Part shown: piece after piece, positions 15,677 to 24,248 of the stretch
Layout: each line of letters begins with the position of its first letter
Position numbering within the stretch: position 1 is the stretch's first letter
NCBI GenBank assembly: GCA_016703225.1
Contig: JADJCM010000003.1
Coordinates: forward strand, 620,001-684,000
Reading direction: 5' to 3'
Length of the DNA stretch: 64,000 nucleotides
Source: Lysobacterales bacterium
GTDB lineage: Bacteria > Pseudomonadota > Gammaproteobacteria > Xanthomonadales > Ahniellaceae
The notes under the pieces: generated by a model
The model's database searches: none
What the model saw: the letters and a program-made list of their open reading frames with translations, nothing else
Told to the model about the DNA's origin: nothing
Made by a program: the position numbers and the translations under genes

Positions 15677-18391
15677 TCATGGATGGACAAGTTTCTGTCG
15701 CAGGCGCCGTTCGCGCTCGCTGACCGCTGGGGTGTGCGCCTCGGCCGGCAAGGCGGAGAGGGCGGCCAGCGCGCTGCGGTAGTGTTCGGCCGCATCGGTG
15801 CTGCCCAGGTCACCGAGTGCCTCGTGCACGTCGGCAAGGTCCTCGGTGAACATCGGCGTGTCCGGGTGGGCCGCGTGCAGGGCGGCGATCGCACGGGTGG
15901 CCTCATCCAGGCGCCTGCGCGCCTGCGCGGTCTCGCCGTTGGCTGCGTGCAGGCGACCCAGGTGCAGCAGGCTGATGCTGCGGTTCGACTCGTACCACGC
16001 GGCCTGCGGCGCGATCGGTTCCTGCAGCGCGAGCGCTTGCTGGTGCGCGGCGATGGCGCCGGCCGGATCGCCGCGCGCGGCACGCAGTTCGCCCTGGCGC
16101 CGATAGGACAGCGATAGCGCCAGCGCCACATCCGGGTCTTCGGGTGCGGTGGCGGTGCGAAGCTGGTTGATCGCGATTTGGCGTTCGATCAGCGGCGCCG
16201 CGGCATCGGCGCGGCCTTCCTGGAGCAACAGCTTGGCGAGCGCGCCGAGGAGGGCCCCGGCGCCCTGGCGCAGTTGATCGTTGTCCGGATCGACCGCCAG
16301 CAATGACTCGGTGCTGCGCAGCGCCTGCTCGGCCACGCGGATCGCTTCGCTGCGGCGCTCCAGTTGTTCCAGCACCTGGACCCGGCGCGTATCGATGCTG
16401 GCCAGTTCACGTCGTCGCACGGCGTTTGCGGGTGCCGCGGCGAGGGCGCGCTCGACCTCGGCCCGAGCCGTCGCGTAGTGCGCCTCGGCCGTGGCGAGGT
16501 CGCGCTCGCCCAGGGCCGCGTCGCCTGCGCGCAGCAGCGATCCGGCGAGCGCAAAGTGCGCGCGGTCGTCGTCGGGATCGGCGGCAAGCAGTGCCTCGCG
16601 CACGCGCCGGGCCTCGGCATGACGCGCCGCGGCGCCGGCCTGGTCGAGCAGCGAGGGCTGACTCGGGTCACCGAGCAGATCGCCGTAGTCATCCAGCGCC
16701 TCGGCATATTCGAGGCGACTGGTCGCGTCCAGCCCCGCGGTCGCCGCGAACGCCGCCGTCGCGGCTCGATAGTCGCGATCGGCGTCATCGAGGCGGCCGC
16801 CCTGGTGGGCGAGCACGGCGCGGCGCAGGGTCAGGCGCGCGTCGACCACGGCCAGCGTGCCGTCGTTGGGTGTCAACGAGCGCCAGCGCGCGAGCGCCGC
16901 GGCCGCCTGGTCGTAATTTGCGGCCGCGGCGGCGAAATCGCCCAGGTTCGGCTGCCAGGGATGGCCCTGGAGATCGCCGACCTGCAGATAGCCGCGGGCG
17001 AGGTCGGACCACAGCGTGGCGTCGTTGCCCGCGCTCGCGCGCAGCGAGTCCAGATAGCGCAGGGCGTCGTCGACCATGCGTCGGCGCATCGGCAAGGTGC
17101 CGGCCACTTCAGCCAGCGCATCGCTGTAGTCGAACAGGGTGCGGTTGGCGAGCGAGCGCGCTTCCAGGAAACGCTGCTCGGCACGGGCGCCCTCGCGCAG
17201 GGCGAGGGCCAGGCTGGCGCCGATCACGCACACGGCTGCAGCCGCGAGCAGGCTGCCCAATGGGTGGCGCCCGATGAACTTGCGCGCCACATACAGCGTC
17301 GCCGGCGCACGCGCCGACACCGGGCGGCCCGACAGCACGGCGCGCAGGTCGTCGGCGACCGCCGCCACCGAGGCATAGCGCCTCCGCGGATCGGGATCGC
17401 AGGCCTTGCGCACGATGTTGTCGATGTCGCCGCGCAGTTGCCGCGCGGGAAGTCCGTGCGGCGCGCGACAGCTGCTCGGCAGCGGCACCGGTGCCTGCGC
17501 GCGCTGCATCGCCTGCTGCCAGTCGGCATCGGCGAAGACTCGCGTCGCGCTCACGGTCTCGTGCAGCAGCAGGCCGAGTGCGTAGATGTCGGTGGCGGTG
17601 GTCGCGGTTTCGCCGCGCCATTGCTCCGGAGCGGCGTAGGCCGGCGTCAATGCGATCCCGGCGTCGCGCGTCAGCGTGCCGCTGTTGCCTTCGAGCAGTC
17701 GGGCCACGCCGAAGTCGAGCAGGCGCACGCGGCCGTCGTTGCCGACCAGCAGGTTGCCGGGCTTGAGGTCGCGATGGATCAGGGAATGCGCATGCGCGTA
17801 CTGCAGCGCGTCGCACACCTGCAGCAACGGTTCGATGCGTGCCGCAGGCGTTGCCGGGCATTCGCCAAGCCATCCTGCCCAACTGCGCCCTTCAACCAGT
17901 TCCAGCACCAGATAGGGAGTGCCTTCGGCGAGCACGCCGGCGTCGAGCAGGCGCGCGATGCCCGGGTGTTCAAGCGCGGCAAGTGCATCGCGTTCGTTGC
18001 GAAAACGCCGCATCGCGTGGGCGTCGGGGAGCGTGCGCAGCAGCTTGATCGCGACGCGCTGGCGGAAGTCCGCGGCGCGGCTGGCGCGAAAGACGCGGCT
18101 CATGCCGCCTTCGCCGATCAGCGCCTCGATCAGGTACGGACCGATCCGCGTGCCGATCCAGTCTTCGCTTTCGCCGGTTTCAGCGACGTTCGCGAACCAC
18201 TGCACCGGCAAGGCATCGGGCAATCGGTGCTCGTGCCCGAGCAGCCGGTGAACGTCGGCCGCAAGCGCGGCATCGCCGCCGCAGGCCGCGGCGATCTGCG
18301 ATTCGCGCTCGGCTGCGGGCAGATCGATCACCGTGGCCAACACGCGCTCGACTTCGGGCCAGCGCGACAGCGTGGGCGCGACGCCGCTCAT
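15677..18391 (-). CDS. Serine/threonine protein kinase with TPR-like C-terminal half
   Basis: This 904-residue protein has a Hanks-type kinase domain (about residues 75-340): IGEGGMSRVFRA (Gly loop), VAIKLL (Lys), HRDLKPGNLL near residue 206 and LLDFGVARLL. Next comes a transmembrane helix near 375-400 (LLAAAAVCVIGASLALAL) and a 500-residue periplasmic part rich in Ala/Arg/Leu helical pairs that looks like tetratricopeptide repeats. The ATG at 18391 is chosen because it sits two bases from the sigma factor stop. Kinases of this build often follow an ECF sigma factor and control it by phosphorylation. It also phosphorylates unknown targets. Confidence 0.88.
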   Translation of the reverse strand: MSGVAPTLSRWPEVERVLATVIDLPAAERESQIAAACGGDAALAADVHRLLGHEHRLPDALPVQWFANVAETGESEDWIGTRIGPYLIEALIGEGGMSRVFRASRAADFRQRVAIKLLRTLPDAHAMRRFRNERDALAALEHPGIARLLDAGVLAEGTPYLVLELVEGRSWAGWLGECPATPAARIEPLLQVCDALQYAHAHSLIHRDLKPGNLLVGNDGRVRLLDFGVARLLEGNSGTLTRDAGIALTPAYAAPEQWRGETATTATDIYALGLLLHETVSATRVFADADWQQAMQRAQAPVPLPSSCRAPHGLPARQLRGDIDNIVRKACDPDPRRRYASVAAVADDLRAVLSGRPVSARAPATLYVARKFIGRHPLGSLLAAAAVCVIGASLALALREGARAEQRFLEARSLANRTLFDYSDALAEVAGTLPMRRRMVDDALRYLDSLRASAGNDATLWSDLARGYLQVGDLQGHPWQPNLGDFAAAAANYDQAAAALARWRSLTPNDGTLAVVDARLTLRRAVLAHQGGRLDDADRDYRAATAAFAATAGLDATSRLEYAEALDDYGDLLGDPSQPSLLDQAGAAARHAEARRVREALLAADPDDDRAHFALAGSLLRAGDAALGERDLATAEAHYATARAEVERALAAAPANAVRRRELASIDTRRVQVLEQLERRSEAIRVAEQALRSTESLLAVDPDNDQLRQGAGALLGALAKLLLQEGRADAAAPLIERQIAINQLRTATAPEDPDVALALSLSYRRQGELRAARGDPAGAIAAHQQALALQEPIAPQAAWYESNRSISLLHLGRLHAANGETAQARRRLDEATRAIAALHAAHPDTPMFTEDLADVHEALGDLGSTDAAEHYRSALAALSALPAEAHTPAVSERERRLRQKLVHP

Positions 18392-18392
18392 T

Positions 18393-18950
18393 TCAGTCCC
18401 GCATCGCTTCGGCCAGCCAGAGCTTGGCCAGACTGAAGTCGCGCCGCACGGTGGCGTTGGACAGCGACAGGTGGTCGGCGATCTCGTCGAACTCCATGCC
18501 GGCGAAGTAGCGCAGCTCGACCACGCGCGCCTTGCGCGGGTCCTGCTGTGCGAGCCGTTCGAGCGCGCCATCCAGCGCCAGCAGATCCGGATCGGGCGCG
18601 GGCGCGGCAAGGTGCTCGGGCAGATCGGTGCGGGCCATCCCGCCGCCACGCTTGTCGGCGGCCTTGTCGCGGGCATGGTTGACCAGGATGCGCCGCATCA
18701 TCGTCGCGGCCAGGCCGAGGAAATAGGCGCGGTCGGCGAAATCCACCGAGTGCGAGGACAACAGCCGCAGCCAGGCCTCGTGCACCAGCGCGGTCGGTTG
18801 CAGCGTGTGTCCGGGTTTCTCGCGCGCCAACTGCGCGCGGGCGATGCGCTTGAGTTCGGCATAGACGAGGGGCAGCAGGGCATTGAGGGCCTCGGAATCG
18901 CCGGCGCGGGCGGCGCTGAACCGTTGCGAAAGATCGGAGCTGTCGTCCAT
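18393..18950 (-). CDS. ECF-type RNA polymerase sigma factor
   Basis: This 185-residue protein resembles the kinase-associated ECF sigma class: sigma-2-like LNALLPLVYAELKRIARAQL and PTALVHEAWLRLL, then a sigma-4 helix-turn-helix VELRYFAGMEFDEIADHLSL followed by SNATVRRDFSLAKLWL. The ATG at 18950 is chosen because the family starts just before DLSQRF; an in-frame upstream extension of 23 residues looks non-coding. Its stop is one base from the kinase start, so the pair is co-transcribed. No anti-sigma gene is present, fitting control by the linked kinase. Confidence 0.9.
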   Translation of the reverse strand: MDDSSDLSQRFSAARAGDSEALNALLPLVYAELKRIARAQLAREKPGHTLQPTALVHEAWLRLLSSHSVDFADRAYFLGLAATMMRRILVNHARDKAADKRGGGMARTDLPEHLAAPAPDPDLLALDGALERLAQQDPRKARVVELRYFAGMEFDEIADHLSLSNATVRRDFSLAKLWLAEAMRD

Positions 18951-19019
18951 GCGCGGTCCGGACCGGGGGGCGACCGATTCTAGCCGCCCATTCCCGGCTG
19001 CGGATACCGCGCACGGCAA

Positions 19020-19919
19020 TCAATTCAGTTCTTCGAAGCCGTCACCGAACAGAGCCGGGCGCACATGGGCGTCGAGCACCATCTGGTCGTAGGGAAGGCC
19101 GTTGCCGCCGTTGCCCTGGCCGAAGTCGATGGTGTCGCCGAGGTTCAGGTCGAGCACCAGGCCGAAGGGTTTGGGCACGCCGCCCTGGTTCATCGGGCTC
19201 TGGAACAGCACGTTGCTCAGGTTGTGCCGGATCGAGACGTCGATGGTGCAGGCCACCACATAGTCGATGCACAGGAACAGTCCGTCGATCTCGTAGCGTC
19301 CGGCCTGGGGCACCGTGAAGCGGATCACTCCGAATTCCGCGGTGTTGTCCGGATGGATTCCGATCATTCCGGCTGGCCAGGACCAGGTGTACTGGTTGCA
19401 GGTAGTGCCGGTGCGGTTGCGCCCGATCACCGGAAAGAAGTCGGTCGCGCTCCAGGTGTCGACGCAGCCATCGATCGTCGTGCCGGTTGCGACGGTGATC
19501 GCCTGACCCTCGGTAGGCGCGACCCCGTAGGTCCAGACACCGACCGGATTCTGCACCGCGGAGAAGTCGCGGCTGGCGTCGAAGTCCTCGCTGTAGGTGA
19601 ACGGCAGCGTCGGAGCACCGCTGGTCGAGCGCGTGTTGTCGTAGACCACCACCGCAACGGTCCCGGCGGCATGCGCCGGGGCGGTCACGTAGATGTTGTT
19701 GGCATCCAGCCTCAGGATGCTGGCGGCCACGCCATCGAAGGTGACGAACGTGGTGGGCGGAAAGTTGCTCCCGGTCAGCAGCACCGAGTTGCCGCCCGCC
19801 ACATTCGCGCCGGCAGGCTGGATCCCGGTCAAGGTGGGCAACCCACCCGCAAGAGCCGTCGCGCTGGCCAGCACGGCAACCACGGACAGGACCGATCGAA
19901 ACAAGCGCAGGTACGACAT
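19020..19919 (-). CDS. Secreted IPT/TIG-domain protein
   Basis: This 299-residue protein has a signal peptide (cleavage after about residue 24, ATALA-G), then an IPT/TIG immunoglobulin-like domain at about 28-110 (TLTGIQPAGANVAGGNSVLL ... VTFDGVAASIL). The remaining 190 residues are not recognised; they contain two to four Cys and aromatic-rich strands. The protein ends ALFGDGFEELN, close to the short F-x-[D/N]-G-F-E ending also seen at 52638. GAGGAGAAG precedes the ATG. It lies 69 bases upstream of the ECF sigma gene on the same strand, so it could be in that operon or a target of it. Function is unknown. Confidence 0.7.
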   Translation of the reverse strand: MSYLRLFRSVLSVVAVLASATALAGGLPTLTGIQPAGANVAGGNSVLLTGSNFPPTTFVTFDGVAASILRLDANNIYVTAPAHAAGTVAVVVYDNTRSTSGAPTLPFTYSEDFDASRDFSAVQNPVGVWTYGVAPTEGQAITVATGTTIDGCVDTWSATDFFPVIGRNRTGTTCNQYTWSWPAGMIGIHPDNTAEFGVIRFTVPQAGRYEIDGLFLCIDYVVACTIDVSIRHNLSNVLFQSPMNQGGVPKPFGLVLDLNLGDTIDFGQGNGGNGLPYDQMVLDAHVRPALFGDGFEELN

Positions 19920-20238
19920 GGACTTCTCCTCGGGCGGGTGGGTTCACTCCCCAAGGCACGGTTTCGATCGCAAACCGCTCACGCATGCGGTAAGGCAAGA
20001 GTCGGCGCACTACCCCGCATGGCCGACGCATTGCGTCGCCCGATCCGCCGCCACCGCGGTGATGCCGGTGTAGTCGCGACGCACGATCCATTACCCTCCG
20101 TTGCCGATTCTGCCGCTCCTGCAAAGGTTCCGCCGATTGGATGCTGCCCGGACTATCATGCGCCATCCGGTTGAACGCATGCCCAAGTGCGGCCGCGCCG
20201 GGCGTCGCGCTTCCGCCAGCCGCTAACAGGACCACGCC
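19920..20238. other. Divergent intergenic region, nothing recognised
   Basis: This 319-base gap separates the minus-strand IPT gene from the plus-strand antitoxin gene and must hold both promoters. I see no clear -35/-10 pair, hairpin with T tract, or coding frame with family similarity. Confidence 0.5.
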
Positions 20239-20505
20239 ATGAGCGCCAATCCCGATGTGCTGTACGAAAAACTCAAGGCCTTGCCGCCACAACGCCGCGC
20301 GGAGGTGGAAGACTTCATGGACTTCCTAGCCCGCAAGGAGGCACAAATTGCGGCGCTGGACCGGCTGATGGCGATTGCGCCGGCAATGGAAGCCGCCGGC
20401 CTGCAGCCGATGACCGAAGAGGAGATCCAGTCCGAGATTCAGGCTGCCCGTGCCGAACGGCGCGCCCGGGCGGCCGCAGCGCAAGATCCCAAGGATCGCG
20501 CCTGA
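20239..20505 (+). CDS. Probable antitoxin of a PIN module
   Basis: This 88-residue, highly charged helical protein starts MSANPDVLYEKLKALPPQRR then AEVEDFMDFLARKEAQ, resembling the short DUF2281-like antitoxin family (Leu-Pro-x-x-x-x-x-x-x-V-x-D-F-x-x-F-L). The Ala/Arg-rich C-terminus probably docks on the toxin. No classical DNA-binding fold is visible. The next gene, a PIN-domain toxin, begins two bases after its stop. The assignment rests mainly on this pairing. Confidence 0.7.
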   Translation: MSANPDVLYEKLKALPPQRRAEVEDFMDFLARKEAQIAALDRLMAIAPAMEAAGLQPMTEEEIQSEIQAARAERRARAAAAQDPKDRA

Positions 20506-20506
20506 C

Positions 20507-20950
20507 GTGCGGCTGGTGCTGGATACCAATGTCGCGCTCTCAGGCCTGGTCTGGCACGGCGCCCCGTACCGACTCCTGCAAGCCATCCGCCGCCGGCCGG
20601 AGGCGGTGCATCTCTACAGCAGCGAAGCGCTGCTGACCGAACTGGCCGAAGTGCTTGCGCGACCGCATCTGGTCAAGCCCATGGCCGCCATCGGCAAGAC
20701 CCCGACCGGCGTGCTGGCCGATTACGTCGTCGTCGTCGAGATCGTCGTGCCGACCGAAGTCCCGCGCGTGATCGCCGACGATCCCGACGACGACCACGTG
20801 CTCGCCTGTGCGCTCACTGCCTGCGCCGACATCATCGTCTCCGGCGACCGCCATCTGCTCGGCCTGCAACCGCACTGGCGCGGCATTGCCATCCTCGGGC
20901 GGCGTGGAGAAGATCGAGACTGCCGCGAGTTGACGAAGCCCCGCCGGTGA
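20507..20950 (+). CDS. PIN-family putative toxin (TIGR00305 type)
   Basis: This 147-residue protein starts at GTG (VRLVLDTNVALSGLVWHG), with the first Asp in LDTN, a Glu in ALLTELAEVLARP, and acids in ADDPDDDHVLACALT followed by IIVSGDRHLL. This is the pattern of the 'putative toxin-antitoxin system toxin component, PIN family', which is distinct from classic VapC. The GTG is one base after the antitoxin stop; an in-frame extension further upstream overlaps the antitoxin and is not favoured. Confidence 0.8.
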   Translation: MRLVLDTNVALSGLVWHGAPYRLLQAIRRRPEAVHLYSSEALLTELAEVLARPHLVKPMAAIGKTPTGVLADYVVVVEIVVPTEVPRVIADDPDDDHVLACALTACADIIVSGDRHLLGLQPHWRGIAILGRRGEDRDCRELTKPRR

Positions 20951-21101
20951 GATTGTCAACGCCCGCCTTGACTGATGGCGCTCTTGATTGAAGCCCGGCA
21001 GCCCGTCGTCGAGAATCGCGGTCAGGCTGGCGCGGCTCGCCGATCAAAACAACGCACGCACTGAAAGCGAGACCTACAATGCGCGCTTTCGGAGGATGCG
21101 C

Positions 21102-21785
21102 ATGGACAGATCGGGGATTGCGGTGGTGACGATCGACGGGCCGAGTGGTTCGGGCAAGGGGACGATCTCGCGGGCGGTGGCAGAGAAACTCGGTTGGCAT
21201 TTCCTCGACAGCGGGGCGCTGTACCGGGCGGTGGGGCTGGCCGCTAGCTGGGCCGACATCGACCTCAACGACCACGACGCGCTGGCTCGATGCGCACTCG
21301 AGACTTCAGTGCAGTTCGTTGATCGCAAAGGCGATGATCCGCTGGTGTTCGTGAACGGCGTGGAGTCGAGCAGCGAGTTGCGCACCGAATTGGCGGGTGC
21401 GACCGCCTCGGCGATCGCTGCGGTGCCGGCGGTGCGCGAGGCGCTGGTCGACAAGCAACGCTCGTTCCGGCAGGCGCCAGGGCTGGTCGCGGACGGGCGC
21501 GATATGGGTACGGTCATCTTCGCCGATGCCGTGCTCAAGGTGTTCCTGACCGCGAGCGCCGAGGAGCGCGCGGAGAGGCGATATAAGCAGTTGAAGCAAA
21601 AGGGCTTCGAGGTTACACTCTCGGCCCTTTTGCGCGAGATCCTCGCGCGGGACGCCCGCGACGCCGAGCGTCCGGTGGCACCGCTCAAGCCCGCAGCCGA
21701 TGCGATCCTGATCGACACCACCGGCATCGGCATCGATGAACTGGTGGAGCGCGTGCTGGCCCTGGTTCCGACGAACCTGGTCTGA
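21102..21785 (+). CDS. cmk: Cytidylate kinase
   Basis: This 227-residue enzyme phosphorylates CMP and dCMP. The P-loop TIDGPSGSGKGTISRAVAEK is at residues 10-29, the substrate region GWHFLDSGALYRAVGLAA follows, and DGRDMGTVIFADAVLKVFLT is the family's central motif. The ATG at 21102 is chosen because GGAGG at 21091-21095 is spaced six bases from it, while the ATG at 21096 abuts it. It lies upstream of rpsA, the usual proteobacterial order. Confidence 0.95.
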   Translation: MDRSGIAVVTIDGPSGSGKGTISRAVAEKLGWHFLDSGALYRAVGLAASWADIDLNDHDALARCALETSVQFVDRKGDDPLVFVNGVESSSELRTELAGATASAIAAVPAVREALVDKQRSFRQAPGLVADGRDMGTVIFADAVLKVFLTASAEERAERRYKQLKQKGFEVTLSALLREILARDARDAERPVAPLKPAADAILIDTTGIGIDELVERVLALVPTNLV

Positions 21786-21920
21786 CATCGACCCGCCGCC
21801 GACTCGGCGCAGACGTGGTTCCGGCTCCGGCCGGGTATTCGCAACGGCGGCAACGCCATCCACCCAAGCCCGTCGTGGTCCGCGCAGCGGTCCGACGGTT
21901 CATCCCCATTGGAACCCAAC

Positions 21921-23591
21921 ATGACCGAAAGTTTTGCTGAACTGTTTGAACTGAGCCAAGCCTCGTTGTCGCGCCTGAAGCCGGGCAGCATCGTGACTGG
22001 CATCGTGGTCGAAGTGCGCACCGACGTGGTCGTCATCCACGCCGGACTGAAGTCCGAAGGCATCGTGCCGATCGAGCAGTTCAGGAACGACCTGGGCGAG
22101 ATCGACGTGGCCGTCGGCGATGAGGTCAAGGTCGCGCTCGATTCGCTGGAGAACGGATTCGGCGAAACCGTGCTGTCGCGCGAGAAGGCCAAGCGCTCGA
22201 TGGTCTGGGACGAACTCGAGAAGGCGCTGGAAGCCAACGCCACGGTCAACGGTCGCATCAGCGGCAAGGTCAAGGGCGGCTTCACCGTCGACATCGGCGA
22301 CGTCCGCGCGTTCCTGCCGGGTTCGCTGGTCGATGTGCGCCCGGTGCGCGACACCAGCTACCTCGAGGGCAAGGAACTCGAGTTCAAGATCATCAAGCTC
22401 GATCGCAAGCGCAACAACGTCGTGGTCTCGCGCCGCGCCGTGGTCGAGAGCGAGTTCAGCGCCGAGCGCGAACAGCTGATGGAGCGCCTGCAGGAAAACG
22501 CCGTGGTCAAGGGCGTGGTCAAGAACCTCACCGATTACGGCGCATTCGTCGACCTCGGTGGCATCGATGGCCTGCTGCACATCACCGACATGGCCTGGAA
22601 GCGCGTGCGCCATCCCTCCGAAGTGGTTGAAGTCGGCCAGGAACTCGATGTGCGCGTGCTCAAGTTCGACCGCGAGCGCAACCGCGTTTCGCTCGGACTC
22701 AAGCAGCTCGGCGAAGATCCCTGGGTCAACATCGCGCGCCGCTATCCGTCGAGTTCGCGCGTGTTCGGCAAGGTCTCCAACGTCACCGACTACGGCTGCT
22801 TCGTCGAGCTGGAACCGGGCGTCGAAGGCCTGGTGCATGTCTCGGAAATGGACTGGACCAACAAGAACGTCAACCCGGGCAAGATGGTCCAGGTCGGCGA
22901 CGAGTCGGAAGTCATGGTGCTGGACGTGGACGAAGAGCGCCGCCGCATCTCGCTCGGCATGAAGCAGTGCACGAGCAATCCGTGGGAAACCTTTGCCGCC
23001 ATGAACAAGAAGGGCGACAAGGTCTCCGGCACGATCAAGTCGATCACCGACTTCGGCGTGTTCATCGGCCTCGACGGCGGCATCGATGGTCTGATCCATC
23101 TGTCCGACATCTCCTGGCAGGGCACCGGCGAAGACCTCGTGCGCAACTTCAAGAAGGGTGAGAACCTGGATGCAGTCGTGCTCGCCGTCGATCCGGAACG
23201 TGAGCGCATCTCGCTCGGCATCAAGCAGCTCGAACAGGATCCGTTCGCCTCGTTCATGGCCAACAACCCGCGTGGTTCGGTGGTCAAGGGCACGGTCAAG
23301 GAAGTCGATGCGCGCGGTGCGACCATCGACCTCGGCGAGGGTGTCGAGGGTTACCTGCGAGCCAACGACATCGCCAAGGAGCGCATCGAGGACGCGACCA
23401 CGCGCCTGAAGGTGGGCGACGAAGTCGAAGCCAAGTTCATCGGCATGGACCGCAAGGGCCGCACGCTGCAGCTGTCGATTCGCGCCAAGGACGAGCAGGA
23501 GCTGGCCGACACGCTAGCCGACTATCAGTCGGCAGCGGGCGGCACGACCAAGCTCGGCGCCCTGCTGAAAGAGCAGATGCGCAACAAGTAA
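21921..23591 (+). CDS. rpsA: 30S ribosomal protein S1
   Basis: This 556-residue protein carries six S1 RNA-binding repeats; the last four show the repeating pattern V-x-G-x-V-K-x-x-T-D-[FY]-G-x-F-[VI]-x-L with a following G-L-[VI]-H-x-S-[ED]-[MI]-x-W. S1 unfolds mRNA leaders on the small subunit. The length matches the gammaproteobacterial norm (about 557). The ATG at 21921 has only a weak GGA upstream, as is common for rpsA, which autoregulates. A TTG at 21909 is in frame but unlikely to be used. Confidence 0.97.
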   Translation: MTESFAELFELSQASLSRLKPGSIVTGIVVEVRTDVVVIHAGLKSEGIVPIEQFRNDLGEIDVAVGDEVKVALDSLENGFGETVLSREKAKRSMVWDELEKALEANATVNGRISGKVKGGFTVDIGDVRAFLPGSLVDVRPVRDTSYLEGKELEFKIIKLDRKRNNVVVSRRAVVESEFSAEREQLMERLQENAVVKGVVKNLTDYGAFVDLGGIDGLLHITDMAWKRVRHPSEVVEVGQELDVRVLKFDRERNRVSLGLKQLGEDPWVNIARRYPSSSRVFGKVSNVTDYGCFVELEPGVEGLVHVSEMDWTNKNVNPGKMVQVGDESEVMVLDVDEERRRISLGMKQCTSNPWETFAAMNKKGDKVSGTIKSITDFGVFIGLDGGIDGLIHLSDISWQGTGEDLVRNFKKGENLDAVVLAVDPERERISLGIKQLEQDPFASFMANNPRGSVVKGTVKEVDARGATIDLGEGVEGYLRANDIAKERIEDATTRLKVGDEVEAKFIGMDRKGRTLQLSIRAKDEQELADTLADYQSAAGGTTKLGALLKEQMRNK

Positions 23592-23600
23592 GTCCCACTG

Positions 23601-23638
23601 CACCGCCGGCAGTCACCCTGCCGGCGGTGCTGTTTTTC
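23601..23638 (+). terminator. Rho-independent terminator of rpsA
   Basis: A perfect 12-base stem CACCGCCGGCAG/CTGCCGGCGGTG with a TCACC loop is followed by CTGTTTTT. It lies nine bases after the rpsA stop and separates rpsA from ihfB. Confidence 0.92.
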
Positions 23639-23661
23639 CACGCAGAACCGTCCGGACCGAT

Positions 23662-23967
23662 ATGACGAAATCCGAACTCATCGAAGCCATGGCGCGGCGC
23701 CAGATCCATCTCGCGCACCATGACGTAGAACTCGGCGTCAAGGAAATCCTCGAGTACGTGAGCCAGTCGCTGGCGACCGGCGAGCGCATCGAGATTCGCG
23801 GCTTCGGCAGCTTTTCGCTGCACTTCCGCCCGCCGCGTGTGGGCCGTAATCCCAAGACCGGCGATTCCGTCGCGCTGCCCGGCAAGTACGTGCCGTACTT
23901 CAAGCCCGGCAAGGAACTGCGCGACCGCGTCAACGGCATCGTCTCCGCCGACGGCGCGGACGACTGA
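23662..23967 (+). CDS. ihfB: Integration host factor beta subunit
   Basis: This 101-residue HU/IHF-family protein begins MTKSELIEAMARRQ and contains the diagnostic IEIRGFGSFSLHFRPPRVGR followed by NPKTGDSV. The beta-ribbon arm with the Arg-Pro-Pro tip bends DNA after pairing with IHF alpha. Its position after rpsA is the conserved one for ihfB. It is followed eight bases later by lapA. Confidence 0.96.
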   Translation: MTKSELIEAMARRQIHLAHHDVELGVKEILEYVSQSLATGERIEIRGFGSFSLHFRPPRVGRNPKTGDSVALPGKYVPYFKPGKELRDRVNGIVSADGADD

Positions 23968-23975
23968 GGCCTGCG

Positions 23976-24248
23976 ATGAAGCGCTGGATCGTCATCGTCC
24001 TGGCGCTGCTGGTGGCGCTGCTCGCCGCCGCTTTTGCACTGCTGAACGATGCCGTGGTGCATCTCGATTTCCATGTACTGGCGCTGGACGTATCGCTGGG
24101 TCTGCTAGTGATGACCAGTCTGCTCGCCGGGTTCCTGCTCGCCAGTGCCACGCTCGCCGTCGCCGTGATCCTCCCACAGCGGCTGCGCATGCGCTCGCTG
24201 CAGCGGCAACTCGGCATCGCCCGCCAGGGCGGACCAGCCGCTCCATGA
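23976..24248 (+). CDS. lapA: Lipopolysaccharide assembly protein A domain protein
   Basis: This 90-residue protein has two membrane helices (about 4-24 and 40-65) around the LNDAVVHLDFHVLALDVSLG segment, the pattern of the LapA/DUF1049 family. LapA partners LapB in controlling LpxC turnover and lipopolysaccharide output. Its stop overlaps the lapB start (ATGA). Confidence 0.9.
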   Translation: MKRWIVIVLALLVALLAAAFALLNDAVVHLDFHVLALDVSLGLLVMTSLLAGFLLASATLAVAVILPQRLRMRSLQRQLGIARQGGPAAP

